DNA of 64,000 nucleotides, taken from the NCBI GenBank assembly GCA_943327755.2, contig CALPYF020000003.1, positions 124,001 to 188,000 of the forward strand. Reading direction: 5' to 3'. The DNA comes from Deinococcus hopiensis KR-140 (GTDB lineage: Bacteria > Deinococcota > Deinococci > Deinococcales > Deinococcaceae). Below, piece after piece: positions 1-7,687 of the stretch. Both the position numbers and the translations under genes were made by a program. A model generated the notes under the pieces. It had not been told where the DNA came from. It did no database searches and was given only the letters and a program-made list of their open reading frames with translations. Each line of letters opens with the position of its first letter. The first letter of the stretch is position 1.

Positions 1-627
1 CACGGGCAGGGTCACGCCCAGCACGGCGCGCTTGAAGTTGAACGCGACGGTCACGGGGTCCCCGCAGATGCGCGGCAGCTGGTAGCGGGTGGCGCTGTCC
101 ACGCGGTAGCGGCTGAGCGTCACGAGGCTCAGGCCCACGCGGCCCATGATCTTCGGGTGTGGCACGAACGTCGCGCGGTGGTAGTACGTGGCGGCCGAGC
201 ACGGGTACGCACCGTCCAGTTTCGCCTGGATCAGGGCCAGCTGATCGGCGTAGTCGGTGCGCCTGCTGTCCCGGTCCACCTCCTGAAGCAGCACCAGATC
301 CGGGTTCTCCTGGCGGATGGCCTGGGTGACCTCGTCCAGCGTGCGGGCGATGCTCTGGGGGCTGGGGCGGGTGTCGGGGCCGTCCCCGGCGAGCGTGTCG
401 TAGAAGAACACGTACCCGCGCCCGGCGAGGTACTGCACGTTCCAGTTCATGAAGCGCACGGCCTGCCCGGCCCGCAGGGTGGGGGTCGTGGCGGGGCAGG
501 TCAGGTCGGCGGCCTGCTCGGGTTTCGGGTGGTCGGTCAGGGCGTACACAGCGCCCGCCAGGACGGCGACGAGGACGATCAGGCCAGCCAGGAGGCGCGG
601 CAGCCACCGCGTCAGGATTCGGTTCAT
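1..627 (-). CDS. Endonuclease/exonuclease/phosphatase family protein, 3' part cut by the window edge
   Basis: The frame reads without a stop from an ATG at 627 to the window edge, giving 209 visible residues. An N-terminal hydrophobic segment (about residues 12-30) suggests membrane anchoring or export. Then come FMNWNVQYL (the Asn of the first EEP motif) and DLVLLQEVDRD (the catalytic Glu of the LQEV motif), both typical of the EEP superfamily of metal-dependent nucleases and phosphodiesterases. The later His/Asp motifs lie beyond the window, so the substrate (nucleic acid, phospholipid or phosphoinositide) cannot be judged. A possible -10 box TATCCT lies at 638-643. It is divergent from the ABC transporter pair at 717. 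Confidence 0.85.
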   Translation of the reverse strand, partial: MNRILTRWLPRLLAGLIVLVAVLAGAVYALTDHPKPEQAADLTCPATTPTLRAGQAVRFMNWNVQYLAGRGYVFFYDTLAGDGPDTRPSPQSIARTLDEVTQAIRQENPDLVLLQEVDRDSRRTDYADQLALIQAKLDGAYPCSAATYYHRATFVPHPKIMGRVGLSLVTLSRYRVDSATRYQLPRICGDPVTVAFNFKRAVLGVTLPV

Positions 628-716
628 GGTGCGTGCAGGATACGGCACCCCGCACTGGGTTCGGCCCGCCGGGGGGCGCCGGAACGGGCCGGAGGCTGGG
701 GGCGTACCTGAGGCCG

Positions 717-1349
717 ATGTCCCTGACCGCTCCGCCGATCTCCGCGCCGATCCTCGCCGCCGCGCCGTTCACGCTGGAGGTCGCGGGGCGGCCCCTCGCG
801 CGTGTTCCGGAGCTGCGTGCCCGGCCGGGTGAGGTGCTGCACCTGTGCGGCCCGAACGGGGCGGGCAAGACGACCCTGCTGCGCGTCCTGGCCGGGGAGC
901 GCGCGGGCGGCGAGGTGCGGGTGCTGGGCGGCGCGCCGGGCTCGCGGGGCGCGCGGGCGGACACGGCGTGGGTGCCGACGGACGCGGCCTTGCCGGACGA
1001 CCTGACGGTCACGGAGGGCCTGACGTTCCTGGCGGCGCTGTGGTCCCGCCCAGCCGCGCCGCTGCTAGCCCTAGCGGCGTCGCTGGGGTTGTCGCGCTGG
1101 CTGGACGCGTGGCCCGCCGAGCTGTCGCGCGGCACGCGGCAGAAGGTCGCGCTGAGCGGCGCGCTGGGGCTGGGCTGCGCGCTGACGCTGCTGGACGAAC
1201 CGTTCGGGACGCTGGACACCGCCTCGCGCGCGGCGCTGCTGGACGCGATCCGGGCGCGGGCGGCGGCGGGTGGGGCGCTGGCCGTCACGACGCACGGAGA
1301 GGAGCTCGCAGGGCTGCCAGTACGCCGCGTGACGCTGGAGCCCGCGTGA
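717..1349 (+). CDS. ABC transporter ATP-binding protein (exporter type)
   Basis: 210 residues. It would energise the membrane protein encoded immediately downstream. Visible motifs: Walker A GPNGAGKTT near residue 46, a signature-like LSRGTRQKVALS (degenerate LSGGQ), Walker B LTLLDEPFGTLD and an H-loop VTTHGEE. The length and the single nucleotide-binding domain fit ABC-2 or heme-exporter-like ATPases. The ATG at 717 was chosen because the residues before it (frame open from 633) are low-complexity and precede the domain. The downstream GTG overlaps this stop codon by four bases, so the two genes are translationally coupled. The substrate is unknown. Confidence 0.88.
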   Translation: MSLTAPPISAPILAAAPFTLEVAGRPLARVPELRARPGEVLHLCGPNGAGKTTLLRVLAGERAGGEVRVLGGAPGSRGARADTAWVPTDAALPDDLTVTEGLTFLAALWSRPAAPLLALAASLGLSRWLDAWPAELSRGTRQKVALSGALGLGCALTLLDEPFGTLDTASRAALLDAIRARAAAGGALAVTTHGEELAGLPVRRVTLEPA

Positions 1350-2611
1350 CTCCCGCCGACCGCGTGTGGCTGGGCTGGTGGTGGCGGTCGGCGCGGCGGG
1401 ACCTGGCGTGGACGTGGGGCGCGTGGCGGCTGGGGGGCGTGCCGCTGATGCTGGCGTTTCTGCTCGGCTGCGCGGGCGTGGCGGTGCTCAGCGTGTGGCC
1501 CCTGCTGCCGCCGGCGCCGGTGGGCGTGCCGTGGGCGCTGCCGGTGACGCTGGCGTGCGGGTGGCTGCTGCTGGGCCTGACGGGGTCGCGGCCCGGCCTG
1601 AGTCCGCGCGGCCTGGAGTGGGCGGCGCTGCGGGGCCCGGTCAGTCCGGCGTGGGCGCTGGCTCCGGCACTGGCCCGCGCGGCGCTCCCCCGCGCCCTGA
1701 CCGGGCTGGCCCTGGGGGCGGCCCTGCTGGCCTGGAGCCCGGCGCTGTGGCCGCTCGCCCTGAGCCTCCCGTGGCTGGGGGCGGGCGGGCGGATGCTGCA
1801 CGCCGCGCGGCACGTCCGGCGGATGGCCGGGCGGACCGGGTGGCCGGTCACGGCGCTGGCCGCGCTGCCGCTGCTGGCCCTGCTTCATCCGGCGCTGCTG
1901 CCGGTGGGGGCCGCGCTGGCGGCCGTGGTAGCGGGCGTGACCTGGGCCGGGACACTCGCCGCCGACCTTCCGCCCCGCCTGTCCACCCAGCTGGAGGTCG
2001 AGGCGGTGCGGGCCGGGGCGCGCCGGTTCGGGCTGCCCGTGCCAGACGTGGACCCCGACGGGCAACTGCCGCCGCGCCACTGGGTGCCCGCCCTGCACCG
2101 GGTGTCGCCGGGCGGGGCGCTGTGGTGGCGGGGGGCGCTGCACCTGACGCGGCGGCGGTCGCGCCTCCTGGCGGGTGTGCTGGGGGCCGTCCTGGCGGGG
2201 GCCGGGGGAGCGCTGGGGCAGCCGGTGATGGCGGGCCTGCTGCTGGTCCCCGCGCTGGGTCTGCGGGCCCCGGGCCACCTGCCGGGCGCGCCCGGACCGG
2301 GCCGGTGGGCGCGGCTGGCGCTTCACCTCCCGGCGGCGCTGACGCTGGGCGGGGCCGCGCTGCTGGGGGCACTGCTGGCGGGCGGCGGGGCGCCCATCCT
2401 GCTCTCGGCGGTTCTGACGCCCTGGGCCGCGCTGGGCGTGCGCTCGGCGCTGGGCGAATCGGTCGGGGACCCGGCGGTGGCGGCGCAGCTGCAGTACGCG
2501 GCGGCGATGGCACCGGGCGTGGTGGGGGCGCTGCTGGGTGGCTTCGGGGTGGCGGGACTGGCCCTGCTGGCGCTGGGCTGGGTGACGCTGGGCGGACTGA
2601 AACCGGTCTGA
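1346..2611 (+). CDS. ABC transporter permease-like integral membrane protein
   Basis: 421 residues, starting at a GTG that overlaps the TGA of the ATPase gene (GTGA). The protein is Leu/Ala/Gly-rich, with roughly ten hydrophobic stretches and a more polar loop in the middle (around residues 215-250). I recognise no specific family motif. The pairing with the ATPase suggests it is the membrane subunit of an ABC exporter. The start is set by the overlap and by the onset of a sensible protein (VTPADRVWLGWWW). Confidence 0.75.
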   Translation: MTPADRVWLGWWWRSARRDLAWTWGAWRLGGVPLMLAFLLGCAGVAVLSVWPLLPPAPVGVPWALPVTLACGWLLLGLTGSRPGLSPRGLEWAALRGPVSPAWALAPALARAALPRALTGLALGAALLAWSPALWPLALSLPWLGAGGRMLHAARHVRRMAGRTGWPVTALAALPLLALLHPALLPVGAALAAVVAGVTWAGTLAADLPPRLSTQLEVEAVRAGARRFGLPVPDVDPDGQLPPRHWVPALHRVSPGGALWWRGALHLTRRRSRLLAGVLGAVLAGAGGALGQPVMAGLLLVPALGLRAPGHLPGAPGPGRWARLALHLPAALTLGGAALLGALLAGGGAPILLSAVLTPWAALGVRSALGESVGDPAVAAQLQYAAAMAPGVVGALLGGFGVAGLALLALGWVTLGGLKPV

Positions 2612-2681
2612 TTCGGTACAGGGCACCCGACCCTCCCTGACTCATGAAGGGAGGACCCCCGTCCCTGGCCACCCGGGCCGC

Positions 2682-2687
2682 TAGAGT
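2682..2687 (+). promoter_or_regulatory. -10 element (TAGAGT) for a leaderless arsB-like transcript
   Basis: TAGAGT lies 7 bases before the ATG at 2695, the spacing of leaderless Deinococcus promoters. It supports the ATG at 2695 over an upstream ATG at 2644. Confidence 0.5.
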
Positions 2688-2694
2688 GCCCGTC

Positions 2695-3978
2695 ATGTTG
2701 GCGGTGCTGATCGTGCTGGGAACCGTGGCGCTGGTGGTCTGGCAGCCGCGTGGGCTGGGGGCGGCGCGCGCCGCGACGCTGGGCGCGGTGGTGGCGCTGC
2801 TGGCGGGCGTGGTGCACCTGTCGGACCTGCCCACCCTCTGGGGCGCCACGTGGAACGCCACGCTGACGCTGGTGGGCCTGATCGTCCTGAGTCTGCTGCT
2901 GGACGCGGCGGGACTGTTCCGCTGGGCGGCGCTGCACGTGGCGCGCTGGGGGGGTGGGAGTGGTCGGCGGCTGCTGGCGCTGCTGGTGGGGCTGTGCGCG
3001 GTGGTGGCGGCACTGTTCGCGAACGACGGTGGGGTGCTGATCCTCACGCCGATCGTGCTGGAACTGGCGGGCGCGCTGCGGGTGAGCCGCGCGGCGACGC
3101 TGACGCTGGCGCTGGCGGTGGGGTTCGTGGTGGACGCCGCGAGCCTGCCGCTGACGATCAGCAACCTGACGAACATCATCGCGGCGGACGCGTTCCGCAT
3201 CAGTTTCGGCGGGTACGCGGGCGTGATGCTGCCCGTGAACCTGGTGGTGGTCGCCGCGTGCCTGGGCACCCTGCTGGCGTTCTACGGGCGGACCCTGCCG
3301 CGCCGCTACGACGTGGGGGCGCTGCCGGACCCGGCCGGGGCGGTGCGGTCGTGGGGCGTGTTCCGGGCGGGCTGGCTGGTCACGCCACTGCTGCTGGCCG
3401 GGGCGTTCCTGGCCGAGGGGGTGGGCGTGCCCCTCAGCGCGGTCGTGGCGGTGTGCGCGGGGCTGGTGTGGGTGGTCGCGGCGCGCAGCGCGCACGTGGG
3501 CACGCGGGCGGTGCTGCGGGCCGCGCCGTGGAATGTCGTGGCGTTCAGTCTGGCGATGTACACGGTGGTGTACGGCCTGCGCGGCGCGGGCGTGACCGGC
3601 GCGTACGGGGCGTGGCTCTCGGGCTGGGCGGCGCACGGGACGGGCGCGGCGGTGTTCGCGTCGGGCCTCAGCGTGGCGGGGCTCAGCGCGGGGCTGAACA
3701 ACCTTCCGGCGCTGCTCACGGCGATCCTGGGCATCCAGGGCAGCGGCGTGAGCGGCGCGGCGCGTCAGGCGCTGGTGTTCGGCGCGGTAGTGGGGGCGGA
3801 TATCGGGCCGAAGCTCACGCCGATCGGGAGTCTGGCGACGCTGCTGTGGCTGCACGTCCTGCGCGGGCGCGGGCTGGAGGTCGGCTGGGGCGAGTACCTG
3901 CGCGCCGGGCTGCGTCTGACCCCGCCGGTGCTGCTCGCGGGCCTGCTCGCGCTGTGGGTGCACCTCCAACTGGGGTGA
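2695..3978 (+). CDS. arsB: ArsB-like arsenite/anion efflux permease
   Basis: 427 residues with about ten to twelve membrane segments. The pattern ALFANDGGVLILTPIVLE followed by a DAASLPLTISNLTN stretch, and later SAGLNNLPALLTA and GADIGPKLTPIGSLATLLW, is the duplicated core of the ArsB/NhaD ion transporter superfamily; ArsB proteins extrude arsenite or antimonite from the cytoplasm. No arsR or arsC is visible nearby, so the arsenite assignment rests on family resemblance. The start at 2695 is preceded by a leaderless-type -10 box; a longer frame from 2644 adds a poorly hydrophobic leader. Confidence 0.82.
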   Translation: MLAVLIVLGTVALVVWQPRGLGAARAATLGAVVALLAGVVHLSDLPTLWGATWNATLTLVGLIVLSLLLDAAGLFRWAALHVARWGGGSGRRLLALLVGLCAVVAALFANDGGVLILTPIVLELAGALRVSRAATLTLALAVGFVVDAASLPLTISNLTNIIAADAFRISFGGYAGVMLPVNLVVVAACLGTLLAFYGRTLPRRYDVGALPDPAGAVRSWGVFRAGWLVTPLLLAGAFLAEGVGVPLSAVVAVCAGLVWVVAARSAHVGTRAVLRAAPWNVVAFSLAMYTVVYGLRGAGVTGAYGAWLSGWAAHGTGAAVFASGLSVAGLSAGLNNLPALLTAILGIQGSGVSGAARQALVFGAVVGADIGPKLTPIGSLATLLWLHVLRGRGLEVGWGEYLRAGLRLTPPVLLAGLLALWVHLQLG

Positions 3979-4113
3979 CGGCGCGGGCGGGCTCAGGCGG
4001 GCGGTGGGCGCGGCGTCCCGGCTCGCGGAACCGGGGCTGGTCAGGGGCGGGGGTGTGGGGGACACTGGGCACCTGACGGCCTGCTCGATGACTCTTTTCC
4101 TTCTGGAGGTTCC

Positions 4114-5577
4114 ATGACCACCCCACCCACTGCCCTGTCCCCTGATCCCGTGACCCGTTCCCGCGCCTACTTTGCCGGCGGGTGGCACGCCCTGGAGCGG
4201 ACGTTCCCCGTCGTTCATCCGGGCAACGGGCAGGTGATCGGGGAGGTGGCGGACTGCTCGGCAGAGGACGCCCGGCAGGCGATCGACGCGGCCGAGCGCG
4301 CCCTGCACGGCTGGCGGCGCGTGAACGGCTACGAGCGCGGGCGGGTGCTGCGCCGCTGGTTCGAGCTGATGCTGGCGCACCAGGAGCCGCTGGCGCGCCT
4401 GATGACGCTGGAGATGGGCAAGCCGATCACCGAGACGCGCGGCGAGGTGCACTACGCGGCCAGTTTCATCGAGTGGTGCGCGGAGGAGGCCGGGCGCATC
4501 GCGGGCGAGCGGGTGAACCTGCGCTTTCCCCACAAGCGGGGCCTGACGGTGCAGGAGCCGGTGGGCATCGTGTACGCCGTGACGCCGTGGAACTTCCCGG
4601 CGGGCATGATCACGCGCAAGGCCGCCCCGGCGCTCGCGGCGGGCTGCGTGATGATCCTCAAACCGGCCGAACTGAGCCCCATGACGGCCCTGTACCTCGC
4701 GGAACTGTGGCTGGAGGCGGGCGGGCCGCCCGATACGTTCCAGGTGCTGCCCACGAACGACGCGCCGGCGTTCTCGCAGCCGCTGATGGCGGACGGGCGG
4801 GTGCGCAAGCTGACCTTCACGGGCAGCACCGAGGTGGGGCGGCTGCTGTACGGTCAGGCGGCGCGGACGATCAAGCGCGTCAGCCTGGAACTGGGCGGGC
4901 ACGCGCCTGTGCTGGTGTTCGACGACGCCGATCTGGAGGGCGCGGCGCGTGAGGTGATCGCCAGCAAGTTCCGCAACGCCGGGCAGACCTGCGTGTGCAC
5001 GAACCGGGTGTACGTGCAGCGCGGCGTGGCCGAGGCCTTCACGCGCCTGCTGACCGAGAAGACGGCGGCGCTGACGGTGGGTGACCCGCTGCTGGACGGC
5101 ACGCAGGTGGGCCCGGTGGTGGAGCAGGCGGGCCTGGACAAGATCCGGGCGCAGGTGCAGGACGCCCTGGCGCGCGGCGCGCGGGCCACGACGGGGGGGC
5201 AGGCGACGGGCGGGTTGTTCTTCCAGCCGACGATCCTCACGGACGTGCATCCGGACAGCGTGATCCTGCACGAGGAGACGTTTGGGCCGGTGGCGCCCGT
5301 GGTGGTGTTCGACACCGAGGAGGAGGGGCTGGCCCTGGCGAACGCGTCCGAGTTCGGGCTGGCCGCCTACGCGTACACCCGTGACCTGAGCCGCGCGTTC
5401 CGGGTGGCCGAGGGGCTGGAGTACGGCATCGTGGGCCTGAACGACGGGCTGCCGAGCGCGAACGCGCCGCACATTCCGTTCGGGGGCATGAAGAACAGCG
5501 GGGTGGGCCGTGAGGGCGGCCACTGGGGGCTGGACGAGTACCTGGAAACGAAGTTCATCAGCCTGGGTCTGGTGTAG
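4114..5577 (+). CDS. gabD: NAD(P)-dependent succinate-semialdehyde dehydrogenase family protein
   Basis: 487 residues, full length for the aldehyde dehydrogenase superfamily. Motifs include TPWNFP (cofactor-binding and oxyanion Asn), FTGSTEVG (Rossmann), the catalytic Glu in LELGGHAP, the catalytic Cys in NAGQTCVCTNR and the C-terminal PFGGMKNSGVGREGG. The Cys-Val-Cys active site and the SGVGREGG ending match GabD-type enzymes, which oxidise succinate semialdehyde to succinate. A clear Shine-Dalgarno GGAGG precedes the ATG. It appears monocistronic; the exact aldehyde substrate is inferred. Confidence 0.9.
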   Translation: MTTPPTALSPDPVTRSRAYFAGGWHALERTFPVVHPGNGQVIGEVADCSAEDARQAIDAAERALHGWRRVNGYERGRVLRRWFELMLAHQEPLARLMTLEMGKPITETRGEVHYAASFIEWCAEEAGRIAGERVNLRFPHKRGLTVQEPVGIVYAVTPWNFPAGMITRKAAPALAAGCVMILKPAELSPMTALYLAELWLEAGGPPDTFQVLPTNDAPAFSQPLMADGRVRKLTFTGSTEVGRLLYGQAARTIKRVSLELGGHAPVLVFDDADLEGAAREVIASKFRNAGQTCVCTNRVYVQRGVAEAFTRLLTEKTAALTVGDPLLDGTQVGPVVEQAGLDKIRAQVQDALARGARATTGGQATGGLFFQPTILTDVHPDSVILHEETFGPVAPVVVFDTEEEGLALANASEFGLAAYAYTRDLSRAFRVAEGLEYGIVGLNDGLPSANAPHIPFGGMKNSGVGREGGHWGLDEYLETKFISLGLV

Positions 5578-5689
5578 TCCCGTTTCCGGTCAGCGGGCAT
5601 CTCTGGGCCACCCGGCTCCTGACAGACCTGACCTCGTCTGGCTCATGGCCCGATGAGGAAAATTTCACACCGATTCTGGCGGCGCGGGG

Positions 5690-5695
5690 TATGGT
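5690..5695 (+). promoter_or_regulatory. -10 element (TATGGT) for truD
   Basis: TATGGT stands 9 bases before the GTG start at 5705, with no Shine-Dalgarno, compatible with a leaderless or near-leaderless transcript. Confidence 0.4.
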
Positions 5696-5704
5696 GGGCT
5701 GATC

Positions 5705-6787
5705 GTGAGTCTGGTGTTTGACTGGTCGGCGCTGCGCGCCCTGACGGATGGGCCGGGGACCGGCGGAGTGCTGCGCCGGGAACCGGCGGATTTCCGTGTG
5801 GAGGAGCAGCCCGCCTACCCCCTGAGTGGCGAGGGGGACTTCCTGTTCGTGCAGCTGGAGAAGACCGGCCACACCACGGCGCATGTCGTGCGTGAACTGG
5901 GCGCGCAGCTGGGCGTGCGCGACCGGGACGTCGGGGTGGCGGGCCTGAAGGACCGGCACGCGGTGACGACGCAGTGGATCAGCCTGCCCGCCAAGTACGA
6001 GGCGCGGCTGCCTGCCTTCGCGATGGACGGCGTGCGCGTGCTGGACACCGTCCGGCACGGCAACAAGCTGGCGATCGGGCACCTGAGCGGCAACCGCTTC
6101 CGGGTACGGGTGCGTGACGCGGCCGGCGGGGTCGAGGAGGCGGCGCGCACGCTGGCCGACCTGACCGCGCGGGGCGTGCCGAACTACTTCGGGCCGCAGC
6201 GCTTCGGGCTGGGTGGCCTGAACGCCGAGGAGGGCCTACGGGTGGTGCGCGGCGAGTCGCGCGTGCGGGACCCCCGGGTGCGCCGCTTCCTGACCAGCGC
6301 CCTGCAGAGCGTGGTGTTCAACGCCTTTGTCAGCCGCCGCCTGGAACGGGGCGTGTTCGACGCGCTGCTGGCCGGGGACATGGCGAAGAAGCACGACACG
6401 GGCGGCGTATTCAGTGTGCAGGACGCGGCGGCCGAGACGCCACGCGCGCAGCGGGGCGAGGTGAGTGCCACGGGCACGCTGTTCGGCCGCAAGGTCAAGC
6501 CGCTGACCCTGGACGCCGGTGAGCTGGAACGCGCGGTGCTGGACGAACTGGGCCTGACGCCCGAGATGTTCGGCAGTCGCAAGGGGGACCGCCGCCTGAC
6601 CCGGGTGTTCCCGCAGGAGGGGCAGGTGACGCCCGAGGAGGACGGCTTCACGCTGTCGTTCACGCTCCCCAAGGGCAGCTTCGCCACGAGTGTCCTGCGT
6701 GAGGTGATGAAGACCAGCGTGGACGCCGCGAGTCCGGAGCTGGGCGACTCGGGCGCTGCGGACGGCCCTGAGGAGGAACTGGAATGA
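5705..6787 (+). CDS. truD: tRNA pseudouridine(13) synthase TruD
   Basis: 360 residues. TruD isomerises U13 of tRNA to pseudouridine. Family hallmarks are RREPADFRVEE near the N-terminus, VAGLKDRHAVTTQ carrying the catalytic Asp (about residue 83), GNRFRVRVR, and NYFGPQRFG, the diagnostic TruD motif. The TRUD insertion domain and a C-terminal ...EDGFTLSFTLPKGSFATSVLREVMK close the protein as expected. The GTG start follows from the -10 box and the conserved N-terminus. The downstream gene begins with an ATG inside the stop codon region (ATGA), so they are probably co-translated. Confidence 0.95.
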   Translation: MSLVFDWSALRALTDGPGTGGVLRREPADFRVEEQPAYPLSGEGDFLFVQLEKTGHTTAHVVRELGAQLGVRDRDVGVAGLKDRHAVTTQWISLPAKYEARLPAFAMDGVRVLDTVRHGNKLAIGHLSGNRFRVRVRDAAGGVEEAARTLADLTARGVPNYFGPQRFGLGGLNAEEGLRVVRGESRVRDPRVRRFLTSALQSVVFNAFVSRRLERGVFDALLAGDMAKKHDTGGVFSVQDAAAETPRAQRGEVSATGTLFGRKVKPLTLDAGELERAVLDELGLTPEMFGSRKGDRRLTRVFPQEGQVTPEEDGFTLSFTLPKGSFATSVLREVMKTSVDAASPELGDSGAADGPEEELE

Positions 6788-7152
6788 CGGTGCGATCCCT
6801 GATCTGCGCGGCGTTACTGGCTTCGGCGCCACTGGCTCAGGCCAGCACGCCGCACCCCATCACCCTGAAACTGCTCGACGAGGGGGTCCTGGTGGTCGGC
6901 ACGCTGAAGCTGGCACGTGCCGACGAACTGCTGGGCGTCTGGAGCAGCGCGGGCCGGGCCCGCCTGATGCGCTGCGAGCCGCGCTGCAAGGTCGTGCAGA
7001 GCCTGCCGGTGCCCGGCACGCTGGCGCTGGGGCCGGACGCGCGGGCGCGGGTGGTGCTGGGGGGCACGTTCAAGGTGGGGCAGCGGGTGGGCCTGGTGCT
7101 GCGCCTGAAGAACTCGCAGATCCTGAGTGTCCAGGCCACCGTCACGCGCTGA
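6784..7152 (+). CDS. Small exported protein, distantly PCu(A)C-like
   Basis: 122 residues with a signal peptide (cleavage probably after LAQAS near residue 21). The predicted beta-rich mature domain ends TLALGPDARARVVLGG...VGQRVGLVLRLKNSQIL, which resembles the last strands of PCu(A)C copper chaperones (DUF461). The His/Met copper ligands are absent; instead two Cys appear as RCEPRC. The start overlaps the truD stop (ATGA). Function unknown; the copper link is a weak inference. Confidence 0.6.
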   Translation: MTVRSLICAALLASAPLAQASTPHPITLKLLDEGVLVVGTLKLARADELLGVWSSAGRARLMRCEPRCKVVQSLPVPGTLALGPDARARVVLGGTFKVGQRVGLVLRLKNSQILSVQATVTR

Positions 7153-7165
7153 CGGCGGGGCAGGG

Positions 7166-7609
7166 GTGGATCCTGACCTGCGCGCGGCGTTCCTGCGCAG
7201 CACCTACGGCACGCACGAGCGCTTCCGGTTCACGTCAGTGCGGGGGCAGGTCGGGCCGTCGTGGGCCACCCCGGGGGGCCGCTGGGCGGTCGTGACCGCC
7301 TGGAATCCGGCGGGCCGGAAGACAGACGCGGTACCGAACGTCGCGGCGCAGGCGCGGCTGGCCGCTGCCAGTCAGGGGTGGTGTCCCCTGCCGGGCTGGA
7401 ACGGCGACGGGGCGTGGCGGGAAGAGGCCCTTATCCTGCGCGGCGTGTCGCTGCGCGAGGCCGCGCGACTGGGACGCCAGTTCGGTCAGGCGGCCGTGGT
7501 GTGGGGGGTGGGCCGCCGCGCGGCCCTAGTGTGGCTGGATGACGCCTCTCCGGGTCCTAGCCTGACCGTAGAGCGGTGGTGGGCCACGCCCGGCGGACGT
7601 CCAGTCTGA
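7166..7609 (+). CDS. DUF3293 domain-containing protein
   Basis: 147 residues. The region WAVVTAWNP, followed by N-A-A-R-L spacing, GxxPLPGW and a C-terminal FGQAAVVWGVG, is the pattern of DUF3293, a small cytosolic domain of unknown function found in many bacteria. The GTG at 7166 is preferred over an upstream in-frame ATG inside the previous gene because a purine-rich stretch (GGGGCAGGGG) precedes it and the preceding residues look like read-through of the upstream 3' end. It probably belongs to the truD transcript. Confidence 0.78.
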   Translation: MDPDLRAAFLRSTYGTHERFRFTSVRGQVGPSWATPGGRWAVVTAWNPAGRKTDAVPNVAAQARLAAASQGWCPLPGWNGDGAWREEALILRGVSLREAARLGRQFGQAAVVWGVGRRAALVWLDDASPGPSLTVERWWATPGGRPV

Positions 7610-7673
7610 AGTGGGCGATGACCTTTCCTGCAGTTCAGCCCGGCGGCGCAGGGCCAGGGGCCGCGCTTGCGGG

Positions 7674-7679
7674 TATACT
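7674..7679 (+). promoter_or_regulatory. -10 element (TATACT) for the AlbA_2/ATP-binding gene
   Basis: TATACT ends 8 bases before the GTG at 7688. This supports the GTG rather than an in-frame ATG at 7667, which lies upstream of the box. Confidence 0.55.
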
Positions 7680-7687
7680 GCCGGATT

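Noticed and set aside
2323..5523. Very long minus-strand open frame (over 1000 codons)
   Set aside because: It is the complement of convincing plus-strand genes (the permease at 1346, arsB-like and gabD). Its translation is rich in Arg, His, Gln and Pro with no domain. Long antisense frames are expected in very GC-rich DNA.
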